Of a stretch of 64,000 nt of DNA, positions 23,622-36,600 are shown piece after piece (positions within the stretch are counted from its first letter, which is position 1; every line of letters begins with the position of its first letter). Both the position numbers and the translations under genes were made by a program. Below the pieces are notes generated by a model. It did no database searches. It had not been told where the DNA came from and saw only the letters and a program-made list of their open reading frames with translations. The DNA comes from Oryzias latipes (taxonomy: Eukaryota > Chordata > Actinopteri > Beloniformes > Adrianichthyidae), in assembly GCF_002234675.1 (NCBI RefSeq), contig NC_019867.2:28075166-28139165 (forward strand). Reading direction: 5' to 3'.

Positions 23622-26600
23622 TCAATCTGACTCGGTGATGTCGCTGCTGCTGCTGCTGTTGTCATCAAGCTTCCCGGGGACAAACTCGTTGAACTTTGAT
23701 CTCAGGGCTCGCTTCCTACTGTCAAGAAACAAACGCACCAATAAATACATTTAGCTACAAGAAGGTTTCAAAGAAAACAGTTACAGTCAAGTGTCACCTG
23801 CGATGAAAAAAGTTTTCACGACCATTATGGGTGGGATGATTGTCTGTCTTCTTCTCCTGCGGGAAGACAGGACGATGTCATATTTGTGAAAAGGGGAAGA
23901 AGAGTGCTTGTAATGCAGAAAAAAGAAAGACAGAAAATAGGGCTTTGGGGGGGAAAAACATACAATCTGCTAACAAATCCAATACACACGTGCTGAGGAT
24001 ATCCAAAGGAGTTTTGAAATTATGGGATGGCCACACGACCAATGGCTTGGTGGCCATTTTGTGGCAAAATATGAGAATTGGGGATTTTCACGTTTTTCCA
24101 CAATATGGGAAAAGGAAACTTTTGTTCAAGAGATTTTAGCAAAATTTTCACATATGCCGCCAGTGTATAACAACGCCTAAAGTTTCATTGACCCTTGATC
24201 TTGGGAAGAGGCCCATATCTTGAATAAAAAACAAAAAACACCTTAGTACCAGCCACAAACAAAAACTCTTCCGAGGGAATTTTATTGATCGTTTCCTAAT
24301 GTCTCGGGCGCATGCGAACCATACAACGCCGCTCGCAGCTTTAATTGCATAAAATGTATGTGTAGTGCAAGCTATTCCAGTTTTAGGCTGACCAATCAGA
24401 TGCTTTAATAAAATTATGTGGTCTAAGATCGAACGTTTAACTTTTGATTGACAGACTCTCCCGAGCCCGCTTGGCAAGAGTTATTGCCATAGAAATTATG
24501 ACTCAGACCGACTCGAACCAATCACTGCCCACTGATGTCATCTGACTCCAACGTGGCAATGTCCACACCGTGAAAAAATGTCGACTGAATTGACTTCGTT
24601 TCGTTACAGGCATAATTAAGTCATTTTTATGGGTAGCGTCAGACTCACTAGGTCCAGTTCTCTCATACACAGTCAATGGTTAAACCTCATGTGGATCACT
24701 GTCATCATTCATCAAGCTAAGTCTTCAAGTCAACACGGAGAACCAAATAGCCAACAAAAGAAAATAGAATAGTCAGAAAGGGCAATCCAACAGTCAGTCA
24801 GATGGACATACAGCGACACACATTTAAAGACATGACAAAGTGTCAAGAAGAAAGACTGATAGAACGGTCATAGGTATAGTCAGCACACAAAGCAACTGAC
24901 AATTTGTTAAAACCAAATTTACACAGTCAAAATAACAGATAGAAATACACAAAGTACAAACAGAATATGTTACCCATAATGCCGCACTGTTAGGCCTTTG
25001 CTCACTCTCTTTAGATCCTCCAACAGCAGAACTGTACACCTTCTGCGAGGTTGGGTCATGAACCTCACTGCTGTCTGAGCAACAAGAACCACAACCTGCT
25101 TTACTTGGACTGTAGAAGAAGTTAATGCACATGCAAAACATCCCATAAAATTGTAGTTCTACCCTTCCCTATATGCGGTGCAAATTTTCCACTTTGGTTG
25201 CATCTCCACTCAAGTTGTTAACAGGGTAACTCGCTGCACATCTGAATTGAATTGGGCCCTTATAGACAAGGGGTTGGATGCTCGCCATTCCTGGCTGCAG
25301 TCTAAATACTCCTTTGCTGTTTGTGCCCTGGTACAGTTTCTACTTAAGCCGGTAAAGTAGGGTAAATTTTAGTCCTGCTGTCAATTTGACATAAGACACA
25401 TTTAGCCAATGTCACCAAAATGCTGCTATGCATGCTTGTGCTCTATGTAAGGTCTAGCATATACTCAAACCAGCTGCAGACCAAAACATTCTTTGCTTTC
25501 ATGTTTGTGAGTTTCTTGTCACAAATGTTGAATGGTGTCACATCCTCTATTTTGACTTTACATATAGAACACACAGTGTGGAGATTTAAGGTGTTTGGAC
25601 AAGCCAAACAAGCTTTCCACCAGGCCCAGATTTCTGACCTTTAGGACTCCTTTCTCTGGGCTCCTCCGTTTCCTCGCTGCTTGCACTCTTTTCACTCTAT
25701 GGGAAACAGTCTTTTTTTATTACATCACCATCTCCACAACATTTCCCCTCCATATGTATCCCTTCACCTGGTGAGAGTTGAGCGTAATCTTGCGAAGGCG
25801 CGTCCTCAGTTTTAGCTCTTCTCCCTTTGACCTAAGCAAGACAAGCTCCAGCTTGTCCGATTTTTCTGTGAGCTCTCGGACACGCGCCCTATACTGATCT
25901 TTCTCCTGCATGAGACGCCTCACCTCTTCATGCTGCTGCACCTGCAAAGCCAGAGCCTGAAATGACAGACAGGTATTGATGTATACACTGATGACTATGT
26001 CATCTATCTTTCAGGACCCCTTCTTCACCTTGTCTCTCTCTTGGATCACTTCCTCCAGTTGTCGCAGAGTTTGCTTGCTCTGTTGACAGTACATCTTGAC
26101 ATCTCCTTCCAGCTGAGCACAAAGCAGCTGTAGTTCCTCCTTTTCTTCCAGACTCTGAAAAAAAAAGCTTATGGTATAAGCAGGAAACAGAGGCTGTTCT
26201 CACCCGTACACCACACTGAATAGAACCACAAGGTGAAACTTATTCAAACACAAGTCCACTTGTAAAAACCTTCAGAATATATATCCAGATACGGTTTAAA
26301 TACAGTGTTCATACAGTGTATTTAAATAAAAATCACATAAGTGAATCTTATATGTATATCATTTAGGATGAAAAATTAACCACAGTTGGGAGATAGAAAC
26401 ATATTGTAAGAAGAGGTTGTGCTATTTTTTATTTAGTAGATTGTGGAAATGTTTATGTTTTGCGCATTGATGGAGATCCTGAATATATACACATACTGGC
26501 CACTTTATTAGGTACACCTTGCTAATACTGGGTTGGACCCCTTTTTGCCTTCAGAACTGCCTTAATCCTTCGTGGCATATATTCAAAAAGGTGCTGGAAA

Positions 26601-29600
26601 CATCCCAGTTCTTAGCTGTTCTTAGCTGACAGGAGTCTCATCCGGTGTGGTCTTCTGCTGCTGTAGCCCATCTGCCTCCAGGTTGGACGCGTTGTGCGTT
26701 CAGAGATGCTCTTCTGCAGACCTCGGTTGTAACCAGCGGTTCTTTAAATTATTGTTGCCTTTCTATGAGCTGGAACCAGTCTGGCAGTCTTAACTGACCT
26801 TTTGGCATCAACAGGACATTTCCACCTACAGAACCGCCGCTCACTGGATATTTTTGCTTTTTGGGACCATTCTCTCTAAATCCTTGAGACGGTTGTAGGG
26901 GAAAATTCAAGTTGATCAGCCGTTTCTAAAATACTCATTCCATTCCATTTTTCACCTGCAACCATGCCACGTTCAAAATAACTTAAATAGCCTTTTTTCC
27001 CCTTTCTGATGCTCGGTCTGAACTGAAGCAGATCATGCCTAAATGCATTGATGCCTTGGTGCCATGTGATTGGCTGATTTGTGTAAAGAAGCGGTTGGAC
27101 AGGTGTGCCTATAAGTGGCCAGTGAGAGTAAACTATAACATATTGAACTCGAAGGGATTACAGGAGACACTCACAAGTTTTTACCATTTCTTGATTCCTG
27201 TTTTGGGACTGTAATTTGCTGGACTTTTTTTTAAATGTATTTTTTCTTGTCAAACAATAAAAACTTCTTTTCATTTTTTCTTTAAATCTTATAAAAATAT
27301 TCTTGTGCCTCTCCTGCTCCTTTTGTGACTCACCCTGGCTTTGTGCTCCTCTGCCATGTGCAGCTCCCTCCTCAGTCTAAACATTGTGGTGACGAGGTTC
27401 ATAGGAGCCATGTTGTCCTGCTTCAGAGCACGAGTCTCCTTCGGCTTTTCCTCCTTTGGTTCTTCCTTGGGTTGTAACACGGGCTCATTGGGCATTGACG
27501 GGCTCTGAAATACATGAGTATGTCAACATGTGTCAGTTACTGCATCATAGTGTCTTTCAGTGAGGATATTTTCATGTAAAAACACTATCTCTTAAACATG
27601 TTCACAAGCTTGTTGGGTTTTAAAGCCTGCAGGTCAAGAGGATGCCTTCTCCTTTTCTAAAGGATCTGCAATTAAGATTCACCAAATGACCAGACTTTTT
27701 TTCCCATTTTAACTTTATGAATCCTTTTAGACCACATTTGAGGGCGGTGTTATGCTTGCTTTCTAACTGACTGCAGCCTCTTACCGACAAACACACATGA
27801 ATAATAGTAATTGGCAGCAAGTGTTTCCTAAAAAAACAAAGCCTTCAAATCTCAAATTCAATAAATATGCTGCAAGCATTAGCTCAGGAAGGTATAGCGT
27901 ACATAAACTGATTGAAGAACTTTTTCATCAACCCTACAGGGCTCCAGACTAACTTTTTTAACTAGGAGCACTGTGGCCCCCAACTGAAAATTTTAGGGGC
28001 ACAACCAGAAAATTTAGGGGCGTAAATCAACATGCTAACCAGATCTACTAATTTCCATTGTATTACGAATAAATACTTTAATAATAGATGCAGAAATTAC
28101 AATGTGCTGTTTCAAATTCAGTGTCATATTTTATTCTGCCCTTTTGAAGATGCAACAAGAAGGTAAACTGACAGCAGCATCGCTGTCATGACAGTAAAAA
28201 TAGTAAACAAAATACCATACATTGAAGATAAAAAAGGTGCTTAGTAACAAAGTGATTACCTTAGTAACCTTTCGGTCATTTCACAGTTACAAACAATACT
28301 TAAATGTATGTAAACATTAGGGGATGGAAATTCATGTTGGCGACACCAAATAAGTGCAGCCAAGATGTACAATAAGCGTGTTTGAGATCACCCAGATGGA
28401 CGCAACGCTGCGCAGATCACCTGGTGTGTGACGTATATTTTTGTTTTTGCTCTAACATCACCTGTCAATCAAAACAAAAATATCACGAGAAAGGGGTGGG
28501 AGCAAGACCCCAACCTGAGCGAACACAGCTGGAAATTTAGTACTGAACTGACTGAAAGCTGCCCTACAGACTACAAAACAATGCATTATGGGACATGTGT
28601 CCTGATGGGTTTTTGTAGTTCAGAGAAAATAATTTAAAATACCAACTGATTAAAAAAAGGCTACATACATTACAAAACATTAAAATAATTATAAAAGATG
28701 TAATATCACAGATCATACTTAGGGGGAGAGGCTAATTAAAACTCAATTGAATGTTAAGGACTACAACTTTCTGTTCTCCTTCAGTCTCGCCTTAGCTTCG
28801 CCTTCCACGCATTTTAGCCACTTGCAGTGACTTTCCTTATTCTTCTCACACGCAGTGGCCGCCCCACAGACAGGCATCACTCAATGAAACGCGAGTGTGT
28901 GCTCGTGTGTGCTCGCGTCTCATGAGTATGTGTGCGAGTGTGTGTGTCTGTCTGCGTGCGTGTGCGCTCGCGTCTCATTGATTATTTCATTGCTCATTTC
29001 ATTGATCATTGACGTGCCCCTTCCATGTTTAATGTATAAAAAATACGGAGGGTGGGGAAGGCAAATTTACTGGTAGCACATGTGCGACTGGATGTAAAAT
29101 TCAAACTCTCAAATTCAGGTCGCCAAACGCACCATTTGGTCGCAGTCTGGAGCCCTGCCCTATATGATATTTCACAGCTGTGTGAACGCTGCGCTTTAGT
29201 TAGAGCCAGCTTTGGGGGATCTTTGATGAACACTAGTATCACAAAATGGATACTACCAAATTCAGAACTCAACCATAAAGGAAGTAAGTTTAATGTTTGA
29301 TAAAAGTGACAAATAATAATTCTGGTCAGGCATACACAAGAATAAAAATCATTTTATTTTATAGTGAATTTACCCAATATATTTTTTGTAAATTAGGTAA
29401 CTTACATGCAGCTAAAACCATCTATAGACATGATGTGCCTGTATGTGGGAGGGGTCATAACTCAGACCATGCAAGCAATGCAAAAGAGTAAAAACATCAT
29501 GTGCTTTATTTTACAGTTCGTAAATGTAGTTACTAAAACAAAGTTTGTAAATGTCTTCTTGTAACAGAAAAATGTACTTGAATCTAAAAAATATGTGCAA

Positions 29601-30655
29601 ACAAAATCTATTTTTACTAGAGAAAAATTATTTCATCTGCATTAGAAACAGAGCAGACATGAACCTTCATGTGAATTTCTGTGCTTGGCTGGCTTTGGCG
29701 ACACATTTGCAATGTGGTGCCCTGTTTTCTGTTTCGAGCGCAGAAGAGAGAGCGAGTATTTTTGAGTTAAAGTGCAAAATGTTTTTTCTCTACACAGATT
29801 TTGGCACAAAAGGTAATTAGCAGCAAGCAGGGTCGGGTTTCTAAAAAAAACAGTAGGATGCTGGGCCTTGAGGCCTGAAGTTCGACACCTCTGCACCCCA
29901 GTGTTTGCCATGTATATTATTTAAATTAAGTCTAAGCACCTGACACCTGAAAATACCTCTGTAGTACTATCAAATCAATTTATTTCGGTTGTAAGTTTGG
30001 CATTAATACTAGATGTTGATGTTTTAGCTGTTAACCCTTGTGCTATCCTGGGCACTTTACCATTGGGGTTGGGTCATCTAGACCCACTAGACAGTGCTGT
30101 GAACCTTTTTTCTTCAATGATTTGTGAACCTCACTGGTGTCCATGGATTACATGAAATCTTTCCACCTTTATCCACCTTTGTCATGGTAGGGAGAACACG
30201 TCAAAGTAAGGGTGGGGTCATCTAAGATAGCACAAGGGTTAAAGCAGCAAAGGGCCTAAAAATAGGTGGAAGTTTGTGGGTTGTGTCTTCACCTCTGGCA
30301 GAGTTCTCAGTGTCCTTCGCTTCAGCATTTGGGTCTGATTTTCCACTCTCATCACCGTGTGCTTCAGACGTTCCACCTGCAACCAAAGGTCAAAGCTCAG
30401 AGCATCCAGGTCAGGGTTTAAGGGGATCACTGTCAGGCGATAGTTGACCTCTATTTGCAGATCTCTGTTAGCCAGTAAGGCGTTGCTCTTCTCCTGGTTC
30501 AGGGCGTTGATGTTGGTCATCAGGCTGTAGTTGTGATCCCGAAGGTGCTTCACCTCCTCAGTGAGGTACTCCCGTTCACTTTGCATCTTCTGGAGACTTT
30601 CAGTCAACTTCATGAGCTCACGATCTTTTAGCTGCTGGTTGTAAGACCACACCTC
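23622..30655 (-). CDS. card9: card9 exons 5-13: coiled coil and C-terminal tail
   Basis: Exon 5 encodes EVWSYNQQLKDRELMKLTES and the conserved LLANRDLQIE, exon 6 VERLKHTVMRVENQTQMLK, exon 7 a Pro/Glu/Lys-rich linker then MFRLRRELHMAEEHKAR, exon 8 SLEEKEELQLLCAQLEGDVK and LRQLEEVIQERDK, exon 9 LMQEKDQYRARVRELTEKSD. Exons 10-11 are acidic and Ser-rich (SEKSASSEETEEPRERSPK) and poorly conserved. Exons 12-13 give NFFHRSRKRALRSKFNEFVP and the acidic end SSSSSDITESD. The human protein has an extra segment between the parts covered by exons 6 and 7, so an undetected short exon in 27505-30292 is possible but not needed for phase. Confidence 0.9.
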
Positions 30656-33600
30656 CTACATAAGACAAGGAACATTTAAAAAGCTTATGACCTCCATATG
30701 AGTGTTTCGCACCCTGGGTCTTCTGCCAACCTGGTCCTTCGCAGCTGAGCAGGCCTGCTGGCGCCGCCTTCTCTCCTCCTGCAGTGCCCTCTGTAAGTGG
30801 CTAAGCTCCGACATCAAGAACTGAGTCAACCCAGATTCACCTGCTGTATCTAAACAGAGAACTAAAGTGTCAAGAGTGAAAGCAACAGAAGAAAACAGGC
30901 GGATTGACAAGCAGACAAACCGATGAGGATGCTGAAGGTCTTGTTGGGCTCCTTTCCAGTAATGCGACTGTAAAGTTTGGGATAATCCAGTTCAAGACTC
31001 TCCAGAAAGGCAGTGTAGCCTTTCACACCTGTCTTCTGCAGGATGTCCAGCAGGAACCCTGCAGGTCAGACAAATCAAATCAAGTAGTTACTATATTTTT
31101 CCGGCAGGAACTTCCTTAGCTGGTGGAATACAGAGGAGAGACAAACAATCATCAGTAAATTCAATGCAACCAGGAGCTACAATTATGGTCATGAATTCTG
31201 TTCTGACTTTTTGTCACTACAACCCATAAAACTTGACAATGTGATAGAAACTTACGGCATCAGATGGCTAAACTTCTGTTGTAAATAGATAAAAGAATCT
31301 CAACACAGTCTGGATAGACTTTTGATCCATGATGAAAAAGAAATACGTTTCATTTTCTTACACAGATCCTTAACTTTTTCAGAGATTTAGACGTTTCCTG
31401 GAATCTATCGGGTGAGGACGAACAACTTATGAGACAAAAACTTTCTTAATGGATCAGTAGGATGAGTTACAGTCTTCAAGAATCAAAGCAAGGATCACAT
31501 TTCACATTTATGTATTTGGAGGATAAGCCCCTTGAGATGTGTCATCTCGTTTTCTAGGGGGTCCTCAAAAGACAACAAAACAAGCAAATACCGACAGGCA
31601 CAATTGAGCAAACTTTATATACATCAAAGACATAATGAAGAACTTAAAATATAATAACAAGATAACGAACACACTCACACGCACAAACACACACGCACAA
31701 ACACACAGACATTCATTACACCTCTCAGCAGTTAGTTCAAGGGGAAGGGAATAAAAAGGCAAGAAGTATCAAATTTAATAAAAACAATTACATGAGTGTT
31801 GACGATGTTCTAAACAGGCATTTTTCAAATGCCAAGAATGAATTTAAAGAGCGAATGGATGGAAGAAGATTGATCCAGTCAGAGGGTGCCGTGTAATAAA
31901 ATGAATATTTTCCGATTTCTTTCTTGACTCTTGGAAAAACAACAAAAAATTTGATCTGCATGACGAAAATTATAAGAAGACTGAAAAGGAATTAGATATT
32001 GTTTGAGATATTCTGGTCAACTAAGGTTGATACATTTGAAGATTTATAATAGCCAGTGAAGTTAACGTCGGGAGGATGGGGGAAACCAGGACAGTTGCTG
32101 ATACATAAGACATATGGAAGCGATTATGTAGCATAAATAAAAAGCAAAGTCAAAACCAGAAATGCTTTTTCATTTTCAAAATGAAAAAACATTTTTTGAC
32201 TCAAAAATATAATGAAAAAGCAATCCACCAAAATGCTTTTTCATTTCCTTCCTCAACACAGCTTATTCTGTCACTTAATTAAAATTAAAATGAAAATGGT
32301 ATTTGACATTTCATTTTCAAGACGTTCTCTGGTAAATGTGTAGCATAATTCATTTAGAAATGTCTAATTTGACATTCAAAATGGATTGATTGAAATGCTT
32401 TTTAATTTTCAAAATGAAAAAGCATTTTTTGACTCAAAATTAAAAAGAAAAAGCAATACTTCAAAATGCTTTTTCATTTCCTTCCTCAACCCAGCTTTTT
32501 CTGTCACTTAATTAAAATGATAAATAAAATGGTATTTGACATTTCATTTTCAAAAAGGTCCATGGTAAATGTGTAGCATAATTCATTTAGAAAGAACAAA
32601 ATAAAGACTGATGTAATTCCCAGATATTTACACATTTATTTGCAGCTTTGCGGTGAATTTGCTGTTTGATTTATTAAGATCCAGGAATCCAGGTTTGAGC
32701 AGGCCAGGTCCAGCGGTTTGTGAGCAGGACCCGGTTTTAGGTGATCTTAATGTGAAAAATGCAGCAGAATGTTCCTTTAGTCCCCTCGTGAATCAGAAGC
32801 TGTGAATCGTAAGCCAACTTTAGCGTCGTCTGAGCGCACGGATTTAAAAACATATGATCGAGCAGAGCAGGCCGTAAAATATTAGCATAACTGTAATAAA
32901 AGCACATTATGAAGATAGTCTCCTGCAGCTTCGCGCTGAGTGAGTGTTTTTGGTCCAACCAACAACGTTTAGCATCGAGAAATCTGCTGTCTGTTGATGG
33001 AGCTCCAGGTGTCATCAAACAGTAAATTCACCGCGAAGTTGCAGATAAATGTGTAAATATCTAGGAATTACATGAGTCTTTATTTTGTTCTGGACACCAC
33101 TGTAAACACAAATTCATATGATGGTTTCTCAGATCGCAGCAGCATTTCCGCCTTCAGCGATCATCGGAGCTTCGCGCTCCGCTGTGCGAAGGCAGCTGGC
33201 GGTCCGAAGAAAAAATCTTGTCCGCGGTGCGTCAGGAGGAGGACCGCAGAAGGCAGACATGCAGCTACTTAGTCCTGAGAAGTTGTGGAAACTCATCAGA
33301 AGTTCACAACCATCACAAAACCCTCGTCTCTGCCGCTAACACAGTCTGCTCCTGGTGCGTGTGTGTGCGTCAGTCAGCAGCCGGACACACGGAGAAAGCA
33401 GTGACGTCATCGCCCCGCCTCCCCTCTGCTAATGCTTTTTCGAAATGAATATTGTGTCAAGGTGCGCGGGGTGGATGTTAAAATGCAAATGCAATCCCCT
33501 CTTTGCATTTTCGTTTTAATTATGACACAGAATAAGCGGTTTTAGGTGTAAAATGAAAAAGCATTTTGAAATATTGCTTTTTCTTTTTAATTTTGAGTCA

Positions 33601-36600
33601 AAAAATGCAGTTACATTTTGAAAATTAAAAAGCATTTCTATTAATCCATTTTAATTGTCAAATTAGACATTTCTAAATGAATTATGCTACACATTTACCA
33701 TGGACCTTTTTGAAAATGAAATGTCAAATACCATTTTATTTATCATTTTAATTAAGTGACAGAAAAAGCTGGGTTGAAGTATAAAATGAAAAAGCATTTT
33801 GAAGTATTGCTTTTTCTTTTTAATTTTGAGTCAAAAAATGCTTTTTCATTTTGAAAATGAAAAAAAAAGCATTTCTATTAATCCATTTTGAATGTCAAAT
33901 TAGACATTTCTAAATGAATTATGCTACACATTTACCAGAGAACGTCTTGAAAATGAAATGTCAAATACCATTTTCATTTTAATTTTAATTAAGTGACAGA
34001 ATAAGCTGTGTTGAGGAAGGAAATGAAAAAGCATTTTGGTGGTTTGCTTTTTCATTATATTTTTGAGTCAAAAAATGCTTTTTCATTTTGAAAATGAAAA
34101 AGCATTTCAATTAATCCATTTTGAATGTCAAATTAGACATTTCTAAATGAATTTTGCTACACATTTACCAGAGAACGTCTTGAAAATGAAATGTCAAATA
34201 CCATTTTAATTTTAATTTTAATTAAGTGACAGAATAAGCTGTGTTGAGGAAGGAAATGAAAAAGCATTTTGGTGGATTGCTTTTTCATTATATTTTTGAG
34301 TCAAAAAATACTTTTTCATTTTGAAAATGAAAAAGCATTTCTGGTTTTGACTTTTCTTTTTATTTATGCTACATAATCGCTTCCATAAAGACAGTGCTGA
34401 GTTCTAAACGGACAACAGAGAATAAACCTACACAAGCTGTCATGAATAACATTCAGTGGTCGGAGATCAGTGGTGTTTTGGTATATTATGTCACCGTAGT
34501 CTAAAGTTGGGATAATCAGTTGTGAAATAATTTTCTTCCTGACTGAGAAACTAAAACAATTGATCGATAGATAAAGTAATTTTAAACAATAAGAAATAGT
34601 ATGGACGATGGATTGTATACTTGCGCTAAAGGACAGTGAGGAGTCAAGCCACAAACCAAGGTATTTGAATTCTTCTACTGCTGAAATAGGTGGCATGTCC
34701 ATATAAGTTAAATTTATTTCTTTAGCAGCTACAGGACGCAATCTTTTCTGAAACAACATAAAATAGGATTTTGATTTGATAAGTAAAAGGTTATTAGATT
34801 GTAACCACAATTGAACAGATTTAAAAATCATTTTGAATTGAGTGCTGAATGTCAATAATATTAGATTTAGATGAGTAAATCACAGTATCATCAGCATCGA
34901 GTTGAATCTTGCTGTCAATGCATTTACTTGGAAGGTCATTGATGAAAATTGAAAATAAAAGGGGACCAAGTGAGGAACCTTGTGGAACACCTTTGTCTAT
35001 CGATAGAAAATTGGAACAGCTGCCTTTACAAAACACACACTGTTGACGATGATGAAGGTATGAGTTAAACCGAAGGAGAGAGGAGCTATCAAGGCCAATG
35101 GAATAAGGTTTGTCCAATAACAGACAGTGATCTACCATGTCAAAAGCTTTGGTAAGGTCAATAAATAACGCGCCAGTTAACATGTTACTTTCAAAACCAG
35201 ATAAAATATCATTGATACATTTTAACAAGGCTGAAGTAGTAGAGAAATGTTTCTAAAACCGGATTGAAATGGAGATAAAATATTATTAATTGCTACGTAT
35301 TCCGAAAGTTGAATGAAGATAATTCTTTCATATACTTTGACAAAACTGTCAATGAATGAGATTAGTCTATAGTTGGTCATATCATTGGGATTCCCTCCTT
35401 TGTGAAGAGGTATAACTTTTGCACGCTTCCAAGCCAAGGTAACTTCAGACGTGCTAAAAGACAGGTTTAGAAGAGCAGTCAAAGGAAAACAACGCACACG
35501 GGAAGCAAGTTTAATAAACTTTGCTTCAATGGGATGGCCTGCCGGGTCATTTGTACACACACTATTAATAAGCATATTAGTTGAAGCATTATCAGCTTTT
35601 ACTAGTAACTTGTTAATTTGCCTCCAGAATTGCTTTGGATTATTAACATTGTTAGATAGACCATCTTTGTGATAGTTCGATTTAGCATTTCTAATTCTTG
35701 TACAGATAATTCTTAAACATTTGTAAGCATCCCGGTCAGCAGGGTCTTGAGTACGGTGGGATTTCTCCCAGGCTTTATCCCTCTGTCTGTAAAGAATAAT
35801 CAGTTCTCCATTTACACACATCTGTTTACCTTTAATTCGGATCACAGTCAGTGGTGCATGTTTATTAATAACATTCAGCAACTCAGTAGAAAAATAGTCC
35901 CAAGCTTCATTTATGAAAGGTATTAAGTTAAGTCTAACCCAGTTAATGTTAAGTAAATCATCAATAAAGTTATCAGTATTCAATGTTTTTGTTTGCCAAA
36001 CTTTAACCAATTTTGGAAAAAGATGAGGAGTTTTAATTTTCCAGGTGCAATATATGATACAGTGAAGGTCACTGAAGTTATCTGATAAGACTCCAGAATC
36101 CTTGAATCTGTCTGAATGTGTTAATAAAATCCAGTCAATAATAGATTTGGAATTAGTGCTGATCAAAACAAATCAGTATCATGTAGATTAGGGAAATCGC
36201 AAAAGACTTTGTTTTTCATCTGACTTACTTCCTGTCTCTAGAGAGGACTAACTTTCTGACAGATGGAACATCGTCATTGCTGTCACAACTGAAACTTCCC
36301 ACAACAGCTTGCTATGTTGTTGTTTTTTTACAGACAACTCACATATTGCTCATCATACATCAGAAACGAATGACATGGGACTTTAAGTATTTTAACTACA
36401 AAGAATTTTGGAGTAAATAAATCTCAGGACTTTTATGAGAATATAACAAATCGACCTCTTTTCCAGGTTGCTTAGGGTATTTAGAATCCTTTCAGGCTGA
36501 AAACAAAGATGGGCTCACACAATGGTGGTCTTGGTTGCTTTGAATCCTGACAAGGTTCACTTGTATACTTGTTATATTACAGACCAGGTGAGCTGTTCAG

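Larger units (their letters stand above)
32113..34387. mobile_element. foldback-type transposon with tandem-repeat arms, 2.3 kb
   Basis: The two ends are inverted (left TATGGAAGCGATTATGTAGC, right its complement ending at 34387), with a 6-bp direct repeat AAGACA at 32107-32112 and 34388-34393. Both arms consist of tandem units of about 235-240 bases (AATGCTTTTTCATTTTCAAA ... GTGTAGCATAATTCATTTAG). There are about two units in the left arm and about three and a half in the right. The centre is a palindromic insert (32584-33089) followed by a CpG-rich segment (33120-33470). No transposase is seen, so it must be mobilised in trans. Superfamily not assigned. Confidence 0.8.
31490..36170 (-). mobile_element. 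CR1/Rex-like (Jockey-superfamily) LINE, interrupted by a foldback element
   Basis: The minus strand holds an endonuclease tail (SIIDWILLTHSDRF...SDLHCIIY; 36166 down), then a reverse transcriptase with frameshifts: TNYRLISFIDSFVKVYERII, NILSPFQSGFR, LFIDLTKAFDMVDH, KGVPQGSSLGPLLFSIFIND, LDADDTVIY and LIIPTLDYGDIIYQ. The catalytic motif reads DADD rather than YADD. The coding line stops at the foldback insert (32113-34387) and resumes below 32106 with KKEIGKYSFYYTAPSDWINL. The 3' UTR has a CA run and ends near AACGAGATGACACATCTCAA (about 31490-31560). It is a pseudogene in card9 intron 2. Confidence 0.85.

Noticed and set aside
33072..33448. Overlapping plus-strand frames in the foldback centre
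   Set aside because: Short, overlapping in three frames, in a CpG-rich segment, and with no recognised protein. Kept only as a possible captured promoter.
32113..34387. CRISPR-like or centromeric satellite array
   Set aside because: The unit is about 235 bp, few copies, arranged as inverted arms with a target duplication; this is a eukaryotic transposon structure.
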